The notes under the pieces are model-generated. The model was not told the DNA's origin. It saw only the letters and a list, made by a program, of their open reading frames with translations, and ran no database searches. Positions 35,302 through 44,753 of a stretch of DNA of 64,000 nt are shown one piece after another (position 1 is the stretch's first letter; the number at the start of each line of letters is the position of its first letter). The position numbers and the translations under genes were made by a program. Source of the stretch: Planctomycetota bacterium (GTDB lineage Bacteria > Planctomycetota > Planctomycetia > Planctomycetales > Planctomycetaceae); contig QQVO01000010.1 in assembly GCA_003388505.1 (NCBI GenBank), forward strand, positions 1-64,000, in the 5' to 3' direction.

Positions 35302-38300
35302 TTAGTGCGGCTGCGAGGCGGTCATCGCTGCGGGGCGAGTCTTCAACTGCGAAACTGCGGGTCGTCCCCCCGACTCTTTGAGCGTCTTGAGCCGTTCGGT
35401 CCACTCCTGGCCGCCGAGCAGTCGCGCCACGCCGTGCGTGTCGAGTTCCATGCCGGTCATGACCTGAGTCCAGGCGAGCAATTGTTCGCGCGTCCCGGCG
35501 ACATCTTGCGGCAGCTCATCGATGTAGATGCCGCCGTCGGAACTCCCGACTGCAAACGCCGCTCGACCGGGCAGGAAGACGGCCTGGTGGAGAGCGCCGT
35601 CGTGCTCGAACCGGACGCCGACCCTGCGGCGGGTCTCGGCGTCCCAGATCTGGGCGGCCCCTCCCATCGTTCCCGTCAGGACGATCGGCAACTCGGGGTG
35701 AAATTCCACCGTCCAGGCCAGTCCATCGGGGCGCAGCGGTGAACCTTCCAGCTCGCCGTCGCGATTGAGAAAGCTGACGAGGCCTCCCTGCGTCGAGACG
35801 GCGAGCGTGCCGTCGGTCGCATGAAAGCTGGCGCACGTGACCGGGGAGTCGAACTGGACCTCGTAGACAATGTCCGCCGCGCCGGCTTCGTAAACCCGCA
35901 CCAGGCCTTCCCAGGCCGCCGTGGCGAAACGCCCTGTTCCGGGCTCGGCCGCGACGCACTGGACGCGACCGGCCTGCGGAATCGGTTCGCCGATCATTGT
36001 TCCATCGGGCAGTCGCCACAGGCGCAATTGTTCATCGTAACAGCCGGTCAGCAGCGTCTTCCCATCCCCCGAGAAGGCAATGCTGTACACCTCACTGCCG
36101 TGGACGAGCGGGCCGGCGAGCAGACGTCCGTCCGACGCCAAATAGACAAACACGTCTCCCGCCCGGGTCGCTGCCGCCATGTAGGCGCCGTCCGGTGAGA
36201 CGGCGCCTGCGAAGAGAGGTGAATCGTGACTCACGTCAAGCAGCAGATCGAAGTCGGGCAGGCTCCATTTGCGCAGAAGGCCGTCTTCGCCGCCCGAGAC
36301 GAGGAACTCGCCGGATGCAGCCGCAGCGAGTGCGCGAACATTCGCGGAGTGGGCCGCATGCCGCTTTCGGCCGAGTTCTTCCGGAAGCGCCCACAATCGC
36401 GCCACGTTGTCCCAGCAGCCGGTGATTGCAAAGGAACGGTCGGGACTGACCGCCACAGCGTACACCTGGCTGCGATGCTGGAGCGGGGGACCGAGTTGGG
36501 CCAGCGTGTCGGTGCTCCAGAATCGCGCGGTTGAATCCCAGCTTCCGGTCAGAAACGCCTTGCCGTCGGGACCGAACTGGACTGAACCGACCGGACCTCC
36601 ATGCTTGACGGTGCGCGGCTGTGGGTCATCGTCTTCCAGATTCCAGAGCGAGACGATGCCTGCGAATGTGCCCCCCAGAACTCGCGAGCCGTCCGCTGAG
36701 ATGGCCGCGGTCAACACGGCGTCCCCGTGGTCGAGCGCGGCCGTCGCCGCTTCCCCGCCCTCGACGTTCCACACCCGGACCAATCCGTCATGTCCGGCCG
36801 TGATGGCGCGCTGCCCGTCGCCGCTGAAGCCGACGGCGTTAATCCGCGCCCCATGTTGGAACGCTCGCTCGTTCAACGTTCCGTCGGAAGTGCTCCACAA
36901 ACGGCCCACGCCGTCGTTGCCGCCCGTCAGCAGCCACTCGCCGTCCGGACTGAGCGCGAGATCGCGAAGTTTGCCGGGATGCTCGATGTCGGCTGCGGCC
37001 GGGCGTCCGTTCGAGAGGTCCCAGGTCTGAATCAGCCCCTGTTCGGCCGCGGCATAAAGCCGGCCGGCGTCCGGGCTGAAGGCGATGTTTCGGACCGGGG
37101 AGCCGTGTTGCATCACCGGCGCCGCAAGTTCACCGCCGTCCATCGTCCAGACGCGAACGCTCCCGTCTTCACTCCCGGTGGCCAACAGCCGGCCGTCCGG
37201 GCTGACGGCCAGACAACGCACCCAGCCCTCGTGTTCAAGACAGGCCGCGAGGTGAGGCAACTGGCCGCTCCAACTGGCGAGGTTGGTCCGGATGACGTCG
37301 TTGAGAGCCGACTCCTCCGGCGCGAGTTGCAGCGCATGGGACAGCCAGAGCATCCCCAGGCCGGCATCGCCCGACTCACACAACTGGATCCCCCGCTGCA
37401 ACGCCAGATCGGCGGAGACGACTTCGGCGTCGAATTGCGCCATCTCCGCCTGTCGCCGAAGGTTGTTGATCTTCCACACGCCCCCGATCGCGCCGGCTAC
37501 CAGAAGACACACCGCGGCCGCAATCAACGTGATCCGCCGACGGTGCCGGCGGACGTACTTGCGGGCGAAGTACCTCATCGTCAACGGCTGGGCGTGCACG
37601 ACCTCGTGCCGCTCCCAGCGGGCGAGATCCCGCGCCAGTTCCTGCGCGTCCGCGTAGCGGCGATCCGGGTCTTTTTCCAGACAACGCATGACGATCGCTT
37701 CCAGATCGGAGGGGATCGTTCGCGAATACTTGCGGGGGCGAGTCGGCTCCTTGAACTGGATGCTCTGCATCAGCGAGACGGTGGAGAACTCGGCGCCGGC
37801 GCCAAACAGCGGACGGAGGGTCAGCAGTTCCCACAGCGTGGCCCCCAGGCTGTAGACGTCGGAACGCACTGTGACCTGATCGGCCGCCAGCACCTGCTCC
37901 GGACTCGCGTAGCGCAGCGTCCCGACGAACTGCCGCGTCCTCGTCAGGCGACCCTCCGCATCGTCCATCATCTGGGCCAACCCGAGGTCCATCAGCACGG
38001 CGTCGTCGGCGTCTCCGGTGACCATGATGTTGGCCGGCTTGATGTCGCGATGGATGACGCCCGACCGGTGCAGCGCGTGGACCGCCTCCGCCACCTGCCG
38101 CGCAATTCGCACGACGTGGCGGATGTAGTCGTCGCCGCACTGCGGAACGTCTCCCTGCGTTTCAAACGGCTGGATTTCGGACGGTTTGAGATCCGACTCG
38201 TGCGCCACCTCGTCGACGGAGAGCGTTGTTCCGGCCGACGACTGAGTGAGCGGCCGCTCGCGGGCGCGAGTGTCGTCGTTGGCGCGCGAGACCGCCTCCC

Positions 38301-39657
38301 GCCAGTCCTTCTCGGTGACGGTGTCGCCCGTTCCGGCGGCGATCCGGTCGCAGATGCTCGCGACATTCGCGCCTCGAATGAGTTCCATCGCGTAGAACCA
38401 GCGGTTCTCGCTCACGCCGGACGAGTAGATCTTGACCAGATGGGGATGATCCACACGGCCGAGCGCCTTGATCTCCCGCGTAAAACGGGCTTCGGCGCGC
38501 GGATCGCCGGACGCCACCAGGCATTTGAGCGCGACGTCGCGGTTGAGGACCGGTTGATAGGCCCGGTAGACGACTCCCATTCCGCCGCTGTCGAGCCGGC
38601 TGATCAACTGGTAATCGCCGATCCACTGATCCTCTTCTTCGTCCGGTTCGGATTCCGCGGCCGGAGACGATTCCGAGACATCGTCAACGGAGCCCTCGTC
38701 GGTCTCAGAGACGTCAAAGACGTTCCGCATCAGCGGACACAACGCCTCGGCCACCATTTCGGTGCGCGTGACGACGCCGGTGGTGTATCCCAGAAATTCC
38801 AGATGGCGGCCCCGCGCGCCGTTGTAGAACGCGACTTCCTGCGTTTCGTCGTCGTAGGTCAAAAACGGATAAAGCGGCAGCAACGGGGCATCCTGATTCC
38901 CGTTGTGAGAAAGGTAGACGCAGCGGGGCAGCGGCGGCCCAGCGCCATTCGCCTTGAGCGGCTCGAACGGCTCCTTGCGATGCGGAGACTCGCCTGTCAG
39001 GTCGAACTGGTCGGCCTGCCACCTTCGATCGGCCAGCAATCGAACGTCGGCCACGAATCTCAGATTGCAATCGCGTCCGAGGCCGGCGGCCGTGGCGAAT
39101 TCGAGTCCTGCTGCGGCGAAGGCGGCCGCGCCCCGTTCGTAGTGCGCCGCGGATTTCTGGCCCAGCGCACCGTGACCGATCTCCCGGTTTCGGTACTGAA
39201 TGACGGAATCAATCAACGTGTTCAGGTTGACGACGGGCGCCGTTGACGATCGTCCCTGCAACGCCTCCTGCAGAAACTGGTTCAATCCGGCCAGTCGCGG
39301 AAGGTCGGTCCGCCGCTTCGACGAGAAGGCCACTTTCAAATCGGCCAGCAACGGAATCCCGGTGGACTCAGATTCCGAGGCGATCACCGTCCGCAGCAAC
39401 TCCCACCAGTGGCCGAGCGCCGGCCGTCTCAAGACCTGAAGCCGTTCCTCCAGGCCGTTCTGACCATTCGCGGTCTGCCCCAGCGACGAGACGGCCACGG
39501 CCGCCATCAGTTTCAGCGACGCTTCCCAGAAATAGAACGCCGCCTGATGCCGCTCGTGAGGCGTCTTTGCGTTCTGCACGCGACGCAGGAGTTGCGCAAG
39601 CGGCAGAGGGAGCGTGGACAAGTCGGCCCGATCAAGATGCGAACTCAAACTCGCCAT
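35302..39657 (-). CDS. Ser/Thr kinase receptor with WD40 propeller
   Basis: A 1451-residue membrane kinase. Residues 1-330 are an uncharacterised, partly helical domain. The kinase spans about 348-685 (SGGMGVVYRAY loop, Lys378, HRDIKPANI at 536, DLG at 557-559 in place of DFG, SPEQ). An insertion of about 80 residues near 440-510 separates its lobes. A helix at about 709-728 crosses the membrane. Residues from about 785 to 1390 form two WD40-type propellers, for example VRCLAVSPDGRLLATGSEDGSVRVWT. Such kinases are abundant in planctomycetes. The WD40 part is probably an extracytoplasmic or scaffold sensor. It converges on the sigma/kinase gene with 11 bases between the stops. Confidence 0.9.
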   Translation of the reverse strand: MASLSSHLDRADLSTLPLPLAQLLRRVQNAKTPHERHQAAFYFWEASLKLMAAVAVSSLGQTANGQNGLEERLQVLRRPALGHWWELLRTVIASESESTGIPLLADLKVAFSSKRRTDLPRLAGLNQFLQEALQGRSSTAPVVNLNTLIDSVIQYRNREIGHGALGQKSAAHYERGAAAFAAAGLEFATAAGLGRDCNLRFVADVRLLADRRWQADQFDLTGESPHRKEPFEPLKANGAGPPLPRCVYLSHNGNQDAPLLPLYPFLTYDDETQEVAFYNGARGRHLEFLGYTTGVVTRTEMVAEALCPLMRNVFDVSETDEGSVDDVSESSPAAESEPDEEEDQWIGDYQLISRLDSGGMGVVYRAYQPVLNRDVALKCLVASGDPRAEARFTREIKALGRVDHPHLVKIYSSGVSENRWFYAMELIRGANVASICDRIAAGTGDTVTEKDWREAVSRANDDTRARERPLTQSSAGTTLSVDEVAHESDLKPSEIQPFETQGDVPQCGDDYIRHVVRIARQVAEAVHALHRSGVIHRDIKPANIMVTGDADDAVLMDLGLAQMMDDAEGRLTRTRQFVGTLRYASPEQVLAADQVTVRSDVYSLGATLWELLTLRPLFGAGAEFSTVSLMQSIQFKEPTRPRKYSRTIPSDLEAIVMRCLEKDPDRRYADAQELARDLARWERHEVVHAQPLTMRYFARKYVRRHRRRITLIAAAVCLLVAGAIGGVWKINNLRRQAEMAQFDAEVVSADLALQRGIQLCESGDAGLGMLWLSHALQLAPEESALNDVIRTNLASWSGQLPHLAACLEHEGWVRCLAVSPDGRLLATGSEDGSVRVWTMDGGELAAPVMQHGSPVRNIAFSPDAGRLYAAAEQGLIQTWDLSNGRPAAADIEHPGKLRDLALSPDGEWLLTGGNDGVGRLWSTSDGTLNERAFQHGARINAVGFSGDGQRAITAGHDGLVRVWNVEGGEAATAALDHGDAVLTAAISADGSRVLGGTFAGIVSLWNLEDDDPQPRTVKHGGPVGSVQFGPDGKAFLTGSWDSTARFWSTDTLAQLGPPLQHRSQVYAVAVSPDRSFAITGCWDNVARLWALPEELGRKRHAAHSANVRALAAAASGEFLVSGGEDGLLRKWSLPDFDLLLDVSHDSPLFAGAVSPDGAYMAAATRAGDVFVYLASDGRLLAGPLVHGSEVYSIAFSGDGKTLLTGCYDEQLRLWRLPDGTMIGEPIPQAGRVQCVAAEPGTGRFATAAWEGLVRVYEAGAADIVYEVQFDSPVTCASFHATDGTLAVSTQGGLVSFLNRDGELEGSPLRPDGLAWTVEFHPELPIVLTGTMGGAAQIWDAETRRRVGVRFEHDGALHQAVFLPGRAAFAVGSSDGGIYIDELPQDVAGTREQLLAWTQVMTGMELDTHGVARLLGGQEWTERLKTLKESGGRPAVSQLKTRPAAMTASQPH

Positions 39658-39910
39658 GATGACGTCACCCGCCGTCTGTCATCGCCCCGAGCCAGCGCGC
39701 CCGTTTCGCCGGGCCCTGCAGCCGCATCCCTAGACGAAATGCGCGGCTGATATCCTAACGCGCGCACTGACCGGGGTGTACCATCCCGAGTCGCGGCTCC
39801 CGGGCGGTGCATCGACGGCGCGCCGACGGTATGCTGTCCGGACGAACCCCCTCAGGCGATCTGTTTGCCAGATTGACTGCTCATCAGACCACCGGTGATC
39901 GAGAGTTTTC

Positions 39911-42280
39911 ATGCACAAGACACCGTTTTCCATGGGTCGGGAACTGTCCTTGCTTCGCGCTGTCGCGGCCGGACTTCTGTTCGCCGGCGCCGCCTCAATA
40001 CTCTTCTCCCAGGAATCGGAAACGCCTGCCTGGAGCTACCAGCCCGAATTGCTGCGGCCGTTCTGGGAAGGGGACGTCGTTGAGGGGGAGACGGTGCTGT
40101 TCATCCGAAGTGACGACTCCGAGGAAGCGAGTGCGTCGGTCTTGTTTCCCGTGCGCAAGATCATCGCCGTTCGCAACTCGGCGGGCGACGTGACGTACGA
40201 AGAGGGGAAGGACTACACCTTTACGCCCGGTTCGCGGGAAATCGTCCTGCCGGAGGGGTCGCGGATTCCGTCGCGGACTCCGGCGGAACTGCGGCGGCCG
40301 GCCGGGACGCAGAAGTACGCGCTGACGCACCGTGACGGCGACGGTGAAATATTTTTCGGATCGAATCTCGAGTACGCCGAAATGCAGACGTGCATCACGT
40401 ACGAGCATGAACCGGCCGACTGGGAGCAGCCGCTGCCGGAGTTCGACGTCAACGCGCTGCCGCGGTCGGTGCACCGGCTGGTGAATCGAGAGCCGCTTTC
40501 GATCGTTGTGCTGGGCGACAGTATTTCGGCCGGAGCGAACTCCTCGTTCCTGAGCGATGCGCCGCCGTATCAGCCGGCATATCCGGAGTTGTTGCCGCTG
40601 CATCTGCATGCCCGGTTCGCGTTGCCGGTTGAATTAACGAATCTTTCGGTGGGCGGGACGACGACCGACTGGGGCATCACTCAGGTCGAGAAGGTCGTGG
40701 AAGCGTCTCCGGACCTGGTGATTCTGGCGTTCGGCATGAACGACGCCGCAGGACGCAGCGCGAAGGAATACGGCGAGAATACGGCCGCGATGATCGAGGC
40801 GATTCGGGCGGAACTGCCGGATGTGGAGTTCATTCTCGTCGCCTCGATGCTGGGCAACCCCGACTGGACGAGACTGCAGCCCGAGTTATTCCCGCAGTTT
40901 CGGGATGCATTGGCGGAACTGTGCGAACCGGGCATCGCGCTGGCCGACCTCACGGCGGTCTGGACCGGCTTCCTCGAGCGGAAAAAGGATTGGGACCAGA
41001 CGGGGAACGGCGTGAATCATCCCAACGACTTCGGCCACCGCGTCTACGCGCAAGTCATTTCGGCGCTGCTCGATCCGCGGGGCGAGCCGACCGCCGAACC
41101 TCAACCGGTCATCACCGTTGAAGCGGGGCCGCTGAAGTTTGCGGAACAGAGGCTGCTTGGCAACTACACCTATTCGTATGCGTGCGCCGCGGCCGACCTG
41201 GATGGCGACGGTGACCTGGATCTGACGACAGCCGACGCGGAACCGAACAGCAATGTCTACCTGCTGGTCAACAACGGCGATGGGACGTTCAGCCATTCGT
41301 ACATTCAGAAGTACGCGGGTGAGGCCGACCAGCCGATCCGGCTGGAGCGGCACGACATCGGCGACGTCAACGGCGACGGCCGGCCGGACGTGGTGATCGT
41401 CGACAACATGAAGTGGGACATCCGCTGGTTCGAGAATCCCGGTAAGGAGAAGTTGACGGAACCCTGGCCGCTGCGGCGAGTCGCGCAGCCCCAGGAGGTA
41501 CCGGGATCGTACGATGTGTCGCTCTCCGACCTCGACGGCGACGGCGACCTCGACGTGGCTGCTTCGAGTTGGCGGTTCGGCAACCGGTTCGACTGGTTCG
41601 AGAATGTCGGCGAACCGGGCGACGGCAGCGAATGGCTGCGGCACGAAATTGAGAACGAAGTTTCAGAGACGCGCACGATCGTCGCCGCCGATTTCAATGA
41701 CGACGGTCATCCGGACCTGCTCGGCAGCGCCCGGACGGGCAACCAGATTGTGTGGTACGAGAACTCGGGTAATCCGAAATCCGGCGATTGGAAGAAGCAT
41801 GTCATCGACGACGAGACGGTCGCCCCCGCGCACGGGCATCCGGTCGATCTCGACGGCGACGGCGACCTCGACGTCATCATGGCGTTCGGCATCGCCGCCG
41901 GGGTGGTCAACAGTTCTCCGGAATCACATCAGGTCGCGTGGTACGAGAACATCGGCGCACCGGGGAAGGGGAGCGAGTGGAAAAAGCACACGATCGCCGC
42001 AAGCTTTCCGCAAGGATTCGAAGCGGTCGCCGGCGACCTCGATGGGGACGGCGATCTGGACATCGCCGCGACCGGCTGGAGCCCACAGGGCCGCATCGCC
42101 TGGTTTGAAAACAGCGGCGACCCGCGCGGCGAGTGGAAAATGCACATGCTCAAGGACAACTGGTCCAACGCCGTCACGGTGGTCATTGCCGACATGGACG
42201 ACGACGGCCGGCTGGACATCGTCGCGTGCGCGGAACGCGGCGCGAATGAAATTCGCTGGTGGCGGAATCTTGGGGAGTAG
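39911..42280 (+). CDS. Secreted SGNH (GDSL) hydrolase with VCBS/FG-GAP repeats
   Basis: A 789-residue exported protein. A signal-like segment (about 11-33) is followed by a beta-rich N-terminal domain. An SGNH hydrolase core carries Ser204 in VVLGDSISAG, Gly249 in SVGGTTTDWG, Asn277 in GMND and Asp373-x-x-His376 in PNDFGH, so the triad looks complete. From about 395 on there are FG-GAP/VCBS repeats with Ca-binding-like DxDGDGDxD loops (DLDGDGDLD), which usually form a propeller. A role in esterolysis of a polysaccharide or other extracellular substrate is likely. A strong hairpin follows the stop. Confidence 0.88.
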   Translation: MHKTPFSMGRELSLLRAVAAGLLFAGAASILFSQESETPAWSYQPELLRPFWEGDVVEGETVLFIRSDDSEEASASVLFPVRKIIAVRNSAGDVTYEEGKDYTFTPGSREIVLPEGSRIPSRTPAELRRPAGTQKYALTHRDGDGEIFFGSNLEYAEMQTCITYEHEPADWEQPLPEFDVNALPRSVHRLVNREPLSIVVLGDSISAGANSSFLSDAPPYQPAYPELLPLHLHARFALPVELTNLSVGGTTTDWGITQVEKVVEASPDLVILAFGMNDAAGRSAKEYGENTAAMIEAIRAELPDVEFILVASMLGNPDWTRLQPELFPQFRDALAELCEPGIALADLTAVWTGFLERKKDWDQTGNGVNHPNDFGHRVYAQVISALLDPRGEPTAEPQPVITVEAGPLKFAEQRLLGNYTYSYACAAADLDGDGDLDLTTADAEPNSNVYLLVNNGDGTFSHSYIQKYAGEADQPIRLERHDIGDVNGDGRPDVVIVDNMKWDIRWFENPGKEKLTEPWPLRRVAQPQEVPGSYDVSLSDLDGDGDLDVAASSWRFGNRFDWFENVGEPGDGSEWLRHEIENEVSETRTIVAADFNDDGHPDLLGSARTGNQIVWYENSGNPKSGDWKKHVIDDETVAPAHGHPVDLDGDGDLDVIMAFGIAAGVVNSSPESHQVAWYENIGAPGKGSEWKKHTIAASFPQGFEAVAGDLDGDGDLDIAATGWSPQGRIAWFENSGDPRGEWKMHMLKDNWSNAVTVVIADMDDDGRLDIVACAERGANEIRWWRNLGE

Positions 42281-42286
42281 GAGTAG

Positions 42287-42303
42287 GGCCGGCTTTGCCG
42301 GCC
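42287..42303 (+). terminator. GGCCGGC/GCCGGCC hairpin after the SGNH gene
   Basis: A perfect 7-base stem with a TTT loop is followed by GATTTT, just past the plus-strand stop. Together with 42331-42347 it may serve as a bidirectional terminator between convergent genes. Confidence 0.6.
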
Positions 42304-42330
42304 GATTTTCGAGCAGAAGACCGCAACTCC

Positions 42331-42347
42331 GGCCGGCATAGCCGGCC
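42331..42347 (-). terminator. Second GGCCGGC/GCCGGCC hairpin, inverted twin
   Basis: The stem is identical to that at 42287-42303, with an ATA loop, and the flanking CCT/AGG are arranged in reverse. It lies directly past the minus-strand DUF1501 stop. The pair also looks like an inverted dispersed repeat. Confidence 0.5.
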
Positions 42348-42364
42348 CTCCGGGTTGTGTGCTC

Positions 42365-43762
42365 TCAGCCGACGAGCGGACGCACGACGTCGCCCGGGCA
42401 AACGACCAGCGGCCGTCCCTGGGCATCCCGTAGCGTCAACTCCGGCGGCAAACCGAGGAGATGGTGCACCGTCGCCATGAGATCGACCGGCTTGACAGGG
42501 GCGGCGGCGGGATAGGCGGCGTGGCGATCCGAGGCGCCGTAGACCTGACCCCCCGGAACTCCGCCACCCGCGAGGACGGTGGTGAAACAATTCGGCCAGT
42601 GGTCGCGGCCGTCTGCTCCGGCCCCGGCGTCGCTGTTCCGCTGGCCGACCTTGGGAGTGCGGCCGAACTCTCCGGTCCAGATAACCAGAGTCTCATCGAG
42701 CAGGCCGCGCTCGTCGAGGTCGTCGAGCAAGGCGGTGAAGGCACGGTCGGCGACCGGCATCAGTCGGTCTTTGAGATCGACGAAATTGCGGCTGTGCGTG
42801 TCCCAGTAGACGCTGACGTTCTTGATGCCGTCGTTCGGCCAGAAGGCCGTCACCAACGGCACGCCGCGTTCGATCAATCGCCGGGCCAGCAGGACGGACT
42901 GCCCGTGCGGATTGCGGCCGTAGCGGTCCCGCATTTCGTCCGACTCGCGGGAAAGATCGAAGGCGTCCGCGGCGACCGCGTCGTTGAGCAGTTGGAACGC
43001 ACGCTGATAGTGCTCCCCCATGACGGAGGCCGCCCCGTCTCCGGTTGTGGAAACCTTGGTCTCCAGTGCACGCAGCAATGCTTCGCGCTCGTTCAATCTG
43101 CCGGTTGTGACGTCAGGCTGCAGTTCAAAATCCCCGACACTGAAATCGGGGCGGCTGGGATCGGCATCGATCGTCAGCGGGTTGTACGTTTCTCCCAGCC
43201 AGCCGGCGAACTGGCCGTGGCTCTGTTCGACGAAGCGGGGGACGTCGTTCTCCAGCTTGGGCCGCATTGAGACAAATGGCGGCAGCGGACCGGCGCCTCG
43301 TCCGAGTCTGGCGAGGACCGAACCCAGGTTTGGCCAGTCGTCGTCGAGGTTTCCGCTCGGCGGGGGCGGCTGGCCGGTCAGCAGGAAATGCGTGGAGGTG
43401 AGATGGTCCACGTTGGGGTGCGTCATCGACCGGATGATCGCCAGCCGGTCGGTTTGCTGCGCCAACAACGGGAAGTGCTCGCCGATCTGAATTCCCGAAG
43501 TGCGCGTCGCGATCGGCGAGAACTCGCCCCGGACTTCCGAGGGCGCATCCGGCTTGAGGTCCCAGGTGTCCTGATGCGCCGGGCCGCCCCACATGAAGAG
43601 AAGAATACAGGACTTCGCCCGCCCGAAGGTTGCCGTTCCGTCAACGGCGGCGGACGCGACGCTCGTTCGCGCACGCAAGAACTGTGGGAGCGTCAGCCCC
43701 ATCAGACCCACGCTTCCGGCCTGTAAGATCTTGCGCCGGTGGATGGAGTGCTTCCCGAACAT
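42365..43762 (-). CDS. DUF1501 (sulfatase-like) Tat-exported protein
   Basis: A 465-residue DUF1501 protein. A twin-arginine signal (IHRRKILQAGSVG) opens it; CILLFMWGGPAHQDTWDLKP, WTGEFGRTP and GRDHWPNCF are the family hallmarks. The start at ATG 43762 gives the signal near the N-terminus. The frame can be read further upstream but without a binding site. It converges on the SGNH gene. As with the other two DUF1501 genes here, no DUF1549/DUF1553 partner is adjacent. Confidence 0.9.
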   Translation of the reverse strand: MFGKHSIHRRKILQAGSVGLMGLTLPQFLRARTSVASAAVDGTATFGRAKSCILLFMWGGPAHQDTWDLKPDAPSEVRGEFSPIATRTSGIQIGEHFPLLAQQTDRLAIIRSMTHPNVDHLTSTHFLLTGQPPPPSGNLDDDWPNLGSVLARLGRGAGPLPPFVSMRPKLENDVPRFVEQSHGQFAGWLGETYNPLTIDADPSRPDFSVGDFELQPDVTTGRLNEREALLRALETKVSTTGDGAASVMGEHYQRAFQLLNDAVAADAFDLSRESDEMRDRYGRNPHGQSVLLARRLIERGVPLVTAFWPNDGIKNVSVYWDTHSRNFVDLKDRLMPVADRAFTALLDDLDERGLLDETLVIWTGEFGRTPKVGQRNSDAGAGADGRDHWPNCFTTVLAGGGVPGGQVYGASDRHAAYPAAAPVKPVDLMATVHHLLGLPPELTLRDAQGRPLVVCPGDVVRPLVG

Positions 43763-43877
43763 CTGTTGACTCACGCGTGTGTCGGCACAAGACTCGATTG
43801 TCGCTCGCTTCCGGAACAACGTCAATCAGTGCAGCTCACATCTGCACGGGCGGCAGTGCGAATCTCGGCAGCAGGCT

Positions 43878-43986
43878 GTCGAACGCCTTCAGCGTTCCTG
43901 CGCGCGCCACCCGCAGACCGGGGGTGCGCTCCTGTCGTCGCGACCCCCGGCTTTGCTGTGCGACGCCTTCAGCGTCGCTCGCAGTC
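43878..43986 (+). repeat. Three-hairpin dispersed repeat, copy 2
   Basis: It has the same stems as copy 1: GAACGC/GCGTTC and GCGACGC/GCGTCGC with CTTCA loops, flanking CCGGGGGT/ACCCCCGG. It has the same orientation as 24741-24848 and almost the same length. Substitutions fall mainly in the spacer after the first stem, as expected if structure is conserved. Confidence 0.85.
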
Positions 43987-44037
43987 AGCGTTTCTGGCCA
44001 ACGTCGTACGAGGGTTTCGGGAGAGTTGTGTGTCACT

Positions 44038-44056
44038 GACAGGTTGGAAACCTGTC
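44038..44056. repeat. GACAGGTT/AACCTGTC hairpin
   Basis: A perfect 8-base stem with a three-base loop. It resembles a short repeat often seen between planctomycete genes (from memory) and precedes the peroxiredoxin promoter. Confidence 0.45.
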
Positions 44057-44087
44057 CCACGACGGCGAATGCCGGCGTCGTCGACCC

Positions 44088-44115
44088 TTGAATCGGCACT
44101 TGGCAGGGATATACT
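44088..44115 (+). promoter_or_regulatory. Promoter of the peroxiredoxin gene
   Basis: TTGAAT (44088-44093) and TATACT (44110-44115) are 16 bases apart; the -10 box matches five of six consensus positions. The gene starts about 95 bases downstream. Confidence 0.6.
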
Positions 44116-44210
44116 CCGGCAACGGACATCCCCTGAAATAACCGATTCGAGTGACTGGCCGCGCGATGGGGCGCGTCTTGATCCGCTTGTGACGAAAGGA
44201 AATGCAAACG

Positions 44211-44753
44211 ATGAGTGCCACTGTTGGGCAGCCGGCTCCGGACTTCAAAGTCCAGGCTTACGATCGCACGAAGGACGGGTCGGACGATCAGTTTCAAGAC
44301 GTCTCGTTGGCCGATTACAAGGGCAAGTGGGTCTGCCTGTTTTTCTATCCGCTCGATTTCACATTCGTCTGTCCGACCGAAATCGTCGCGTTCAACAACG
44401 CGCTCGACGACTTTGAGGACCGGGACTGCGTGGTCCTCACCGCCAGCACCGACAGCGTCTACTCCCACAAGGGCTGGTGCGACAGCAATTCCGATCTGGC
44501 GAATCTGAAGTATCCGATGCTGGCCGACACGACGCACGAACTCTCCCGCGCCTTCGGCGTGCTGAAGGAGGACATGGGCGTGGCGTATCGCGGGATTTAC
44601 CTGATCGACCCCAACGGCGTAGTCCGCTGGAGCGCCGTGCACGACCTGAGCGTCGGCCGCAACGTCGACGAAGTTCTCCGCGTTCTCGACGCCCTGCAGA
44701 CCGACAAACTCTGCCCCTGCAACTGGAAGCAGGGAGAAGAGACACTCAACTGA
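44211..44753 (+). CDS. 2-Cys peroxiredoxin (AhpC/TSA family)
   Basis: A 180-residue typical 2-Cys peroxiredoxin that reduces hydrogen peroxide and organic peroxides in the cytoplasm. Peroxidatic Cys54 is in DFTFVCPTEI, and the resolving cysteine near the C-terminus is in KLCPCNWKQGE, with one extra Cys two residues away. The ATG at 44211 is preferred because GAAAGGAA is about nine bases upstream; ATG 44202 is too close. A monocistronic unit is likely: a good promoter upstream and a strong terminator downstream. No ahpF is adjacent. Confidence 0.93.
   Translation: MSATVGQPAPDFKVQAYDRTKDGSDDQFQDVSLADYKGKWVCLFFYPLDFTFVCPTEIVAFNNALDDFEDRDCVVLTASTDSVYSHKGWCDSNSDLANLKYPMLADTTHELSRAFGVLKEDMGVAYRGIYLIDPNGVVRWSAVHDLSVGRNVDEVLRVLDALQTDKLCPCNWKQGEETLN

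Larger units (their letters stand above)
43763..44210. other. Intergenic region with repeats and the peroxiredoxin promoter
   Basis: About 450 bases: three-hairpin repeat copy 2 (43878-43986), a GACAGGTT/AACCTGTC hairpin (44038-44056) and a promoter (44088-44115). No gene is seen. Confidence 0.6.

Noticed and set aside
36727-39246. Long plus-strand open frame of 839 codons opposite the WD40 kinase gene
   Set aside because: The composition is Arg/His-rich and low in complexity, as expected for the antisense of a high-GC gene. The minus-strand frame has kinase and WD40 motifs throughout.
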